DNA from: Caprella mutica
Taxonomy: Eukaryota; Arthropoda; Malacostraca; Amphipoda; Caprellidae
Assembly (NCBI GenBank): GCA_947561585.1
Contig: CANNZV010001469.1
Coordinates: 44,808 to 108,807, forward strand
DNA length: 64,000 nucleotides
Direction of reading: 5' to 3'
Shown here piece after piece: positions 27,101 through 39,100 of the stretch; the first letter of the stretch is position 1, and the number at the start of each line of letters is the position of its first letter. The notes beneath the pieces were generated by a model. It did no database searches. It had not been told where the DNA came from and saw only the letters and a program-made list of their open reading frames with translations. The position numbers and the translations under genes were made by a program.

Positions 27101-30100
27101 CGCTCAACCTTCTATATCATGGCCTAAACTCTGCATCAGTATTCTTTGATAAAAAATAGTCGTAATTTATGAAGTTGATGAAGGTTCTCCGTTTACAAAC
27201 GTCGTTGTTGCTGCCGCTCCTACACTACTATTTTTTATCGTTAATCTCGCAGAAATATTGGGCTAATAACTAGCTTGCCATTTATCTGTGATATTTGTGG
27301 AAGATATGTAAGTTATCGTCGCAATACTTGGTCATCTTATTGCACTCACAGTAATCTGAAAGTGGATGACAACATTCAATCAGCAAGTTCAAAAGGTCAG
27401 ATTATTACGTGACATAAGCTAACGCCCACTTTCCGTGTACGGAGGTTATCATAAACTACTCTTCTTAAAAGGAACTATACCAATGCAAAGAATGAATTAA
27501 TAATGAACATTCTACTTTAAAGATTATCATATGCAAATCATTTTCATTTCCCCCGTCATATTTGTTCGGGTTTTCAAAGTATTTTTTTTTTCGAAATCTC
27601 CTAACTCGAGAGCTACAATAGTACATATGTTCATTTCGACGTGGTGCTCGCTCACAAAAGCATTCCTTCACTCACTACAAATAGAAATATAATAAAAAAG
27701 CTCTTTGCAGAGCACTCCCCAGAAGCAAATTTATACAATTTGCAGACCCTTGGCTTTGAGAGCCTCACTGAAAGAAGAAATAGAGACCCACTTACAGACC
27801 AAGGCGCAATGTCAGCCAGACTCTTCTGCTGAAAGTCTTACTCGCAAACTCTTAAATTGACTTGAAAGCTGCCATTTGAGTGTAGCTTATAAAAAGACCT
27901 TTTACTTTTTCACTGCGAATGTCAAACCGTCCACTTTGTTTAGTTGTAATGTTTACAGTTTTCTTTAATACTTCAAACGAACTAACAACGCTCAATTATT
28001 GCTCCTATATTTCTTCCTTTGCTAGAACTATTTTAGGCGGCTTTTCAAGCTTGGACGTGTATTTTATTTTTTGTTTTAGTTCGTCGCTCAATTTATCGAA
28101 ATCGGAGCTTGTGCTGGACGGACTTTATAACGTTTAGAACAATAGAAGTAGTTCTTTAATCTGTGTTTATATCTAAATATGTTCAATAAATTATTAACTT
28201 TTAACTAATGAATAGTCTAAATATTATTTTGGAATATTGTTGAAGCCGTTAAAATAAGTTGCAGATTAATACACGTCATTGAGCATATCCCCTGAAATAT
28301 ATTTGACATACATAGAAGAATATCATTTTAAAATTTATAGCTTGAATACGATATTATTGTTATATTATAACTGAATTCTTAATATTTTATGATTATTGTA
28401 TATATACATTCAGTAAAAATTAACTCGTTTTTTTGAGTTTTCCTATTATCTGTTTTTTTTTATAAAATCTCCGAGATAAATCTTAGCTATGTAAATACAA
28501 TACTTTTTAATTTCGTTTATCAATGACTATTTGCATTCAAAGGTCGCCCAGCCCCTAAGCTGACATGGGAAGGAGGATTCCAAGAACTGAGGGGCAAACA
28601 ATCAAATCATCCCGGGAACACCCCCTTTTCGGTAGTCAACACCATGACAATACCATCACTGCAGAGACATCATCTTCATCAGAGTTTCGCTTGCAATGCT
28701 GCCAATAGTGACTTGGCAGTTCCAATTACAGCAGCTGTTACCGTCGATATGACCTGTGAGTTCTATCAGTCGATAAAAATTGGAGAATAAATACTCAGTT
28801 ACTAGCAGAACTCGTGTGCTCTTTTTTCTCTAACAAAACCTGCATTTCTATTTCTCTTATTTTTCATTTCATTCCAGTGCCCCCAATTTCCATTACTCTG
28901 TCTGGAATAAGTGGTCCCGTGAGTGCAAATGTTCCGTTGGAAATTACATGCAGAGTAACAGGCGCACGTCCCACTCCCATGATTTCTCTCTTGTTGGATG
29001 GAAGAGAAATACCAGAACGAGGACAGCGGTCACTGTGAGTTGCTAGATGAAGAGAAATGCGACGTGTCATTATTAAAATAGCAGCTATTTATTCATTCTT
29101 TTTCTCCTAGATACGATGGCAATGTGACAGAAAGTTCTTTCGATTTCACACCTCGAGATGATGATCAAGGTAGGCTTCTGACATGCAAAGGAGAAACACC
29201 TGGACTACTTGAAGGAGATGTGCGCGATATGGTCAAACTGGATGTCAAATGTTAGTAAGCGATAGTTCTTAGCAAACAAACATACCACTATGAATTATTG
29301 ATAAACAATGATGTTCTCCAACCGAATATGATATCATTCGATTTTCAGATATTCCGGTGGTGTCAATTTCATTGAATCCAAGATTGAATCGTCATAGAAT
29401 TCAGGAAGGAGCTGACGTATATTTCACATGTTCAATCCGAGCCTCGCCCCCTCCAACCTCAGTCCATTGGTACCATAACGTGAGTCAAAAACGAAGAATA
29501 CGTGAAAAGATTTAACGTATTTAAACGGTTAGAATTATAAGAAAATGATTCGGATAGCTTAGAGAATATTGCTTTGAAAATTTTAATATTATAAAAATAA
29601 CTAATATATGTGCAAAAATTACTGTACGTTAATAAATACTATCAATTCAGTTTAATTGTAGTCATAGTTGTAAAAATATTGAAGAATAGCTGCAAAGATG
29701 CTCCGGAATATAAATAGCTACTGCACAATAAGGAGCTTTCTCCTGCAGACTATTATCGGAGCGTGAGGTCCTATTTTCAGGTCTTTAATTAACTACCAAA
29801 TAACTTCAGCAGACTGCTAGAGTAGGCTAATGAAATACTGAGAATAAAGAGTCTATGCTTGACCGACTGTAGCAGAGAATCTACTGGCATTTCCCTCTTT
29901 CTCAAGATAAATGTACACTGAAAATGTACGAGTCAAATTGACTCAAAAATTGAGTCTTCAGTTTGTACCAAAACCGGCTTAAAAAAGTTGATTCAATTTG
30001 ACTCATCCTAATATTTTAATCTAAAACAACAAAAGTCATATTGACTCCTAATTCATAGTCAGATTGACTCATGTCAATCAAGAAAAAAAAGACTTCAATA

Positions 30101-33100
30101 TTGGAGTTTTGTCAGCATTGACTCAAGTGACTAGTCAGGCTGACTCGCAATTTTTTTCTCAGTGTAAAACAATTGTGACGATTCTACTGGACATAGCATA
30201 AATTTTACTATTTTTCTGAATCTTGTAACATATCTTTTTTTTCCAGAACGTCCATCTGCATCCGAATTCCAGTCGTACCAGTTCCGTGTCCGGTACGGGA
30301 GGTGTTAAAATGAGTAACGTTAGTCTAACTGTACGTAGTGTTGGACGTCAGAGTAAAGGGGACTATACTTGTAAAGCGTCTAACAGTGAAGGAACTGGAT
30401 CGTCGCTACCGTACCATTTAGACGTAAAATGTAAGTAAATCAATATAAACGTTATAATGATATACTAATATTCTAGTATGCCCCTAAAAATAAAATTAAT
30501 CAAATATATAAATAGTATAATAATTCATTATATGTATATATCATCCCCACGTAATATCGATATCTTTTTTTTATAATTTATGTTACATTTCTCTAGCTTT
30601 TCTTTTTTCTCCGAAAAAAAAAAATGATGAAGTGAATTAGAATCCATTGCAGTAACATTTTTCAATGTAAATCATAGCTGATGAACAAAGCGCTTTCTAA
30701 ATTTAAGTTTGACAGGAAAATATTTCATATTTTCTTAATGACTCAAATATATCTTGACAATATGACGCAAAATGAATGAAATCTTATTATTTGCTTCTTG
30801 CCAAAAAAGAAAGATTGGCTCGTATTTATGCACATCTGCATTAACTCAGTAAACATTTCTTGATATTTGCATTCAAAATGATTGCTTGAAAAAACAAAAA
30901 TGCTTCTAGAATTTTATCTTTAAATTTTATATCCCTAATTACAAAGTATAAATGCAATGACGTTCATTTCCAATACACATTTTCAAGGAATGAAATCAAG
31001 AGTTAGTTCATATCTCCCTTCAGATCGACCCATTTGCAAGACAGCCCAGAAATGGCACTATGGTGTCTCTATTGGCGAGAGAGCCACCATTCTCTGTGAA
31101 GTCGACGCAAACCCTGGAAATGATGTCAGCTTCTCCTGGACCTTCAACAAAACAGGAGAGGTGAAGAGGCTGCCTGAGGATAACTTTGTGAACAATGGCA
31201 CAGTCAGTATGGTAAGTAATATGATATAATGACAATAATATATTAGTTAAACTTTGGACGATAATTGCCATGTGGAAGGTAATGTTTTAATCAGTATTTA
31301 TCGGAAATCTTGCTATTCGCATAACACAAAAAGTTTTTAAACCAAATTGGTTGAAATTTGGTAGGTGGAATGGTCACTATCTATTAACCATTCTTTCAAA
31401 TTTTGGAAACGATCAAGTGAAATGACAAGGAAATTCAAATCTCAATAACTCAAAAAAGTTGCTTGAAATTTGGTGGTACAATTGGTCATTGAAAGTGATC
31501 AAGGTCACAAAAAGGTCAAAATGAATAAATATGTAGCGGTAGCCAAGGTATGCGCTCTACGAGTGCCAGTTCTATTGGTTAAGCTAGGAAAGGGTGAATC
31601 ATTTGTTTAGAAACCTCACACGTGTATAGTTAGTTAATCGAACCACTCAGCGAGATTCAGGATTTCAAAATCTCCTACTTCATCACCTGACCCTTCAAAC
31701 TTCCTCAGATTCCCTAAATATGTCCAGCCAATACTTCAGGCCACTAATGTTGACGGTAAATTGTGTCGCTGACAAAATTAAATTGCCTCTCACGACAGTC
31801 CAAAGTTGCTGACTATTTATTGTGCCGTGAACAAAAATAACTGCGTACTTCGAACACCATTAAATTAGATCGTTTCAATTTAATGTGGCACTTCTCAAAA
31901 ACTTTCCTGTTTACCCAAGTCAATATCTAAGTTGATGTGTGTGATAAAGTTCGTTATCAGTGCCAGCGGTTCGGTATTCATGCGCACTGATAAACCGAGC
32001 ACTCGTAAATTTTCTTTAATTTGATATACAGGGAAACCTGTTGGTTCCTTCATAACTCAAAGCCACTTCATATACCAGGTACACTAGATAGTTTTCTGTG
32101 AAATAAATCAAAGAAAACAATGGGGATTGATGTATAACTATATCATTTTCTATAATTTGAACATAGGAAATACTTCATAACTCAGGAGCATCTGATAATT
32201 CTGGTTCTTCATTACTCGAGTGCTTCATAACTCAGGACTTCATAACTCAGTACTTCATAACTCAGTACTTCATAACTCAGTACTTCAGAACTCAGAACTT
32301 CATAACTCAGAACTTCATAACTCAGAACTTCATAACTCAGTACTTCATAACTCAGAACTTCATAACTCAGAACTCCATAACTCAGTACTTCATAACTCAG
32401 GACTTCATAACTCAGTACTTCATAACTCAGTACTTCATAACTCAGTACTTCATAACTCAGAACTTCATAACTCAGGAGTTTCACTGTACATAGAATACCA
32501 ATTCACTTACTTATCATTCAGCCAAAGGGAGACTAGATTCACTATTCCAGAGAGCGTTCACAGCAGATCATTGTGGTAACACGTCTATAAAAGTAATTGA
32601 AACCAGCCATCCAGAATACATACTATAGTCAAGAGGTCTCAAGAAATCTTGGTACAGATTTCCTCTGGATTGGAAGCGACTCCATAAAATCCGTAGCACT
32701 TTCTAATCACTTGAATTAGCACAAACCATTCCATATAAAGATATCTAATTTCACTAATGGCCACTGGATAGTCCGCCAAAACTCTCTTTTCTTCCACCTT
32801 TTCTGTTTCATTTTGTATCTCAAGAGTAAGACTTAGAGGAAGATATTGAAGTTATATATTGAACTAATTGAATTAGAAGTTACATAGGAATTAAATATAG
32901 ATTTATATCCAAATTCTACAGAAGCCCTTGAATCTATCATTTCACTACCGTTCTATTTGTATAGATTTAACCTTATCTTCGATTCCGTAAATATACCGAT
33001 TGGATTGTTTCGATAGCTCTGAAATTATGAGGTTTTAATACGCTTAAATGGAATATAACGTAATTAAATAATGTTTTTATTGCTGAATAATAGGTACCTC

Positions 33101-36100
33101 TATCAGTCAATGGTTGTCGCATTTCAAACGTAAGATGAAATGTTTGTTTTTTCTTACAGCTGAACTACACTCCTGAGTCTAATCAACATGACTACGGTTT
33201 ACTCATCTGCCAGTCCTTTAATTCCATCGGCAAGCAGAGTGATCCTTGCTTCTACACTGTCTTCCCTGCTGGTCAGTATACAGGACTACGGTAGAACTCC
33301 TCTATAGTGAATGAGTTAGGATGTAGCCTGAATAGTGAACAGATTTTCTGAAAAATAGCCTCTAGTTTTCTAAAACTGATGGCCTTTCATGGTAGACTAA
33401 GGAAAACTTGGTCACTACAGAGGCTACATTCTAACTCATAAACTACACCGTAGTTCATTATAAAGGATTTCTACTGTTTACCGTTGTAGTAATGGGAAAC
33501 CTAATTAGGCTCACCGTAGTCGGAAAGTGGTTGTTACAATAAGTGTCAACTTCATATAGCGATAGGAGTATTATTATATGCATATTATATGACAATTGAC
33601 GAATATAATATTTAATAATTTAATTGATACGACTACCATGAATATCATATTCATCATCCAAGAAACTGATATTCCCGTGTTGAATCTTTTGTCTCTGTTC
33701 TCCAACGAATGGAAATACGACTCAGAATATAACAAACAATTTCAATTCATTTTACCTATTAAACAATAAACTAATTTAATGTAATATAAATATAACTCTT
33801 CACTTATTTCACTATTCAGTTTCAATATTACTATATTGTTCAGTAACAGGGTTGTGACAATATGCTTTTAAAATCATAGATCTTAAGAATATCACTGACG
33901 ACATGAAATGGCATCGAAATAAATAGAGAAGTTTACTAAGTTTCGAATTCATTGACGATGAACTTGATCCGTTCTTCAGAAACGATGTAAACAAATGACG
34001 TCACAAAAAGTACTGTTAAATGTTACAAGTATTATTAGTGGAGCATTAAAAGTGAATAGAGGTCGATAAAAACACGATTTCATTTGAGTTAATTTCTATA
34101 GAAATGCACTTTTAACTTAAAATATCACTTTTTTTTTATTTATATACAAATGGAAACAACTCTGTGTGACGTCACACATAGTTTGTTCTGATGCTCCAAT
34201 ATTACTCCTAGTCACTTCTCTATTTATGTGGTAATCATTCCCTTCTCCAGCTCCCCCCGATCCACTCCACAACTGCTCGGTGACTAACGATGGTCTGGAC
34301 TCCGTGAGGGTGCACTGCCACCATGGGGACAATGGGGGCCTGCCCCAGAGCTTCGTCATGGAGGTCTTCGAAACTACAGACAATAAACTAAAGGTATGCT
34401 CAATGAACACCTTCATGAAATATATTAGCACTTCAACGCCCAATACGTATTGTATGTTATTTTTTCATAGATCCATATTAGATAGATTACAATATATTAA
34501 AAAAATCACTTTTAATATAATTTTTTCATGGTCAAATACCATTTGGGTAGAATTGGGATGAATCAAAATCTTTAATAATTATGTCGCATAGCCTATTTTA
34601 TTGTTACGCTTTTTATTGCTAGAATGTGATTATATGGACTACAGTATATAGACTCATAATTTGATGTTTTTTTCTAATGTTCTCCACAATGGATGCATTA
34701 ATGGTTTAAATCAAACATTTTTTAAATCGTCCAATTTTGATCGGAGTCTATATTTAATGTTAAATATTTTAGTTTGTAACACAAAAACAAGAGAAATTTA
34801 TCAAAATAATCTCATTTTACTTTAAGTGTTCAATTAAAACTTTAACAAATATCCATTGTTTGGTTGCTTATTGAACACGAACAGAAAATGAAAAGGCAAT
34901 AAAATCTTTTTATCTACGTTATATTTGGGTTTCTATTATTGGTTCAGACTGGTATCAAATACCTTTAAAAAATATATTACATGATACAGTTTTCTATAGA
35001 TTTTAACCCTAATGAGTTTGACGTGTGTTTTCTAGGCACATCCTTTCATGTTATTTCTTTAAATTTATTGGCCTTTCTTGACTCTGTTCCCACATAAATA
35101 CCAAATATATTTTTGTATTTAAAAATCAAAAATATTCAGTTATCGGCGTAAATCGCGAAAATTAGGGAATAGAAATAAAACTTGGTAGCCTCTAAGCACA
35201 CAACAGTCCACGTTTTCATGGAGTACACACACATACGCGAGCTGTGATTGGGTCACATTCCACCCAATCACAGCTCTGCACTCTCAGTTGCCAATGTCTT
35301 ACGTACCTATTTATTTATTTCTCCTTTTATGTTCAATATTTTTACTTGAAATTTGGTACACATTAGTTTAACATAATAAAAAATACAGTATCGTAGGTTT
35401 AAAATAAGATATGTATTTTTTAAACATGATAGTCGAACTTTCCGATACATTCTGATAGTCAAACTCATTGGTTTTCAACTATTAAATTCCTTTTTTTCAT
35501 AAGATTTCGTAATATTTATTTTTGCTGGAAATTATAACATTTAAGTTCTTCATAATAATTAGCGACGCAATTTGTTTTATATCAATCGTGGTTTCAACCT
35601 TAAAATTTGTATTAGTTATTTTAAACCATTCAATGGATGTAATTTCGGATATCTTTGTTCTCCTACTTTACATGGTGTATTTTTCAATGAATGGCATCAG
35701 CTGAGGGTGCACAAAAACATTATGTATTGAAAACGAACTGAGCTGGTTCGTATAAACACTGACACTAACGTTCCCAAGACAGTAGATAGGCGTAGCTTAC
35801 TCTAAAATAGATAGGGCTCTCTGAAAAGTGTCACTTTAATTAAAAAGAAGGTATAGGAGCGGCCTTAGTTCTACTATATTATGTAATAAACTTAATTTTT
35901 CCTCGAAGCCTGAAGATAACATTTAAGAATAAAGAAATAGTAAGGATATTCTACACAGCATTCAATAATATGAATTACTAGCTGTTGACAGAATATATGT
36001 TTAGCAGATGAAATATGTGAATGGTGAAAGCTATAAAAGCTCAGGGATAATCAGTTTCAATTTAAAGAATATTATTCGAAAGAGTAAACATATTCTTCCA

Positions 36101-39100
36101 TTATCATTAAGAGTATAATAAGATATAAGATGAAACGAATAATTTTTGTTAAACTTTTCTTAATTAAATTCTTACTATACTGAAGAAATAGGAAACAAAT
36201 ATGATGACTAATTAAATATGTACAATTATCAACCTTTTAATTCCGACTTCAATCAAATAGCCAACGTCTTCCTATCTGATAGAATGATAAACAAACATTG
36301 ATTAACAACACAAGAGATTATCCAGTTCCAGTATACTGACAAAGCAATTATCGAATTATTGGAATGAAATTTTGGAAACATTCTCTATTGTGGGGAATCG
36401 TTTTTTATTGAAGTCGAATCTGAAACCGATACCTGACCTCCCACCCATTCCATTTCGCACAAAACTGTTGAATAAATTCCCCTATCACGCCTCCCGACTA
36501 TGTCATGCATGCTAATGGAAAAACGTTATTTACCCCGATTCCGCTGGCTTAATTTATGGATTGCCGTGGGTTTATTTTCACTTGGAATTCACAATAGCAC
36601 ACATTCTGTTTACAATACATTGGAATAAATAATCTGTGATTTGGGAGAAATGTAAGAAGATGTAGGTACATAAAGTAAGTTCCGAGTTGAGATGGTTCCA
36701 TATATTCGGGCATGTAAGAGAATAAAAAAATTATCATATAACTTTTATTTCAATTGGTATCCATGATTCCTACATGTTTACCAATTAAAATGATAGTTTT
36801 ATTATACTAATATTATGCTTTTTTCTTACTTGTCCGAAAATGTGGAACTGTTCGATAACTTAGAACTTATCCTAAGTTTCTTTTAAATCAAAAATAATAA
36901 TCATAATGATTACACAAGGACCAATTTCAATTCTCATGTAATATTTCAAATTCAGAATCTGTGTAGCATAGCTACATCATATTTATTTGGTGTAGTAAGT
37001 AAACGTTGGCTTTGTCCCAAATCTCATAATAAAATGTCAGGTTCTTCCTCCTTTGGGACATTCTTCACTGAACCATTTCTTTTCATTCGAACGAATATTT
37101 CTCATATGAAATAGCAGAACATGATGCTAGCTCGTATCTCAATTATAACTGAAACTTTCAATATGTAAAAATACAAAATTTCTGCTTAAATTCTGGAATA
37201 TACTTCATGTATGATTCAATTTCGATTTTGTTTGTTTAAATTAATATCAGAACATGATGCTAGCTTTCAATTATAACTGAATTCTCTAATTTTCAAAATA
37301 AAAGTATCAAATTTCTTTTTAAATTATTGGTCATGCATAATTCAATTCCGATTTAATTTGTTTAGAGTAATTTTTTCAGGTTGTTTCACCAGAATGAGCG
37401 TTGCGCTTAATAGTCATGGCTTATGTTATTCCCAGAGGCAAGTGCCAGCAATGTAGTTAAAAGTTTAGACCCATCCAACTATATCGGAATTGTGTAGGCT
37501 ATTAAAAACTTACTTTAATGTTGGGAGCTTTACCATTTAAATCAGTGGAATGTGAACCCGTAAATTTGAAGGCAATTTCTTTTTTCCACAAACTGTCATT
37601 GGTTTTCATTCGTGAGAGAGCTTTTACTTCGTTGCGAGTTGAATTTATTTATTTATATTGATATTTAATGGTAAATTTATTAAATTATACAACAGGAAGT
37701 TAGGTTAGGTAAGATAGAAGAAGTAATTGTACAAATTGTGATGAACAATTGAAAATCATTCTTTTCTTCTATTAAGTAAATAAAATTATGGAACTAATAA
37801 TAGATTATTTATATGGAACACCTTTTACTAGAAAAATGGAAATCAAAATTCCCTTGGAAACAATTGAAATAATTAAAGGCATGGGAGTTTGTTAAATATT
37901 TTAAACACTTTATTTTATGGTCAAAAATAAATTTTAATATAACAATAGACACTATATGAAACCAATCATTAATTAACAAACAAATCTTTGAAACTCTAAT
38001 TGAAGTACAGGTAATAATTTAATAAAAAAAGCCTCTTTTCTTAACAAATTAACTCTCTCTCTCTTATTTGCAGTCCAATCTGACGCAGACTTCTCCTTCC
38101 TTCATCGTGAGAGGTTTGCATTCCGGTCAAATTCTCATGATAAAGCTATATGCAACGAACAGTAAAGGGAGATCTAAAAGCATTGTTTTGAATGCTCTCA
38201 CGCATGGAGATGCTGCTGAGAAACAAACAAGTGAGGACTTTACAGAGCATTATTAGATGATATATCACGTGTTACGTGGAGGAATGGCTTAAGCCACAGA
38301 TATTGGAAAAGGAAGTTTTTCTTAGGAAACAAATTTTGAATATCTTCAGCATTCCATTGGTATTTCATGCTACTATAGGTAAAGGATCCTTATTCGTCTT
38401 TTTTAAAACTGTAAACCAGCAAAAGACGATCAAAAAAGTTTAAATACTTTTTAAAAATGCTATAATGTGGCTTAGAGCCTACCTTCACCGAACATGTCAA
38501 ATCCCGAGAAGTATCCAAACTAATACTATCATTTTAAACAGGTTTATTGGAGGCAAATGAACTACCATCTACTATGGAGCTCTACCCATCACTCCCTATC
38601 ATACTAGGTGTGATAGGTGGAATAGTCGTGGTGTTTTTAGTAATAGTTGCCGTGGTTATGGGCAAACGACCGCATATGAACGGAGGTATAAGCTCCATGA
38701 ATCAAGAAGATTCAAGAATGCACATCTTGAAGAAAGATGACAGTTCAACTGGACGTCAGGAAGGCGATGAAAGAGATCCTGATGTCATTCCCGAATCAAG
38801 GGGTAAATACTACTTTTAATTATAGACGATGTGATAGCATCAATGAAACATTTTCAGTACATCATGATTACTAATATTTGATAAAATATTGCAGGAAGCA
38901 GAACAGACTGCGGTGATGAACAACATTCATCTGTGGTTGCAGATGTTTCGACTCTTTACGGTGAAATGATTACTATGAATCCATCCGCTTCCTCAGTGAG
39001 CATTCATCAAGACGTTAGGTGCACCCCCTCGTCTGTCGCACACATTTATGTTAATAACCAAGACTCTGCATCAGCTCACTACCTTCACTCTGGCCTGAGC

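Larger units (their letters stand above)
31212..33159 (+). other. Intron 9 of the Sidestep-like gene
   Basis: A 1.9 kb phase 0 intron. It contains a decayed GGTCA element, a hairpin-type element and the 15 bp array. Confidence 0.8.
34394..38073 (+). other. Intron 11 of the Sidestep-like gene
   Basis: A 3.7 kb phase 0 intron containing a piggyBac-like element and a tandem duplication at 37105-37375. No exon is recognised. Confidence 0.75.

Noticed and set aside
27465..28137. ORF cluster inside intron 3
   Set aside because: Short ORFs in several frames, none recognisable and none joining the flanking exons in phase.
32212..32579. Opposite-strand repeat ORFs (SYEVL and LHNS repeats)
   Set aside because: Both arise from the 15 bp array inside an intron. 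Open frames on both strands are expected from the period.
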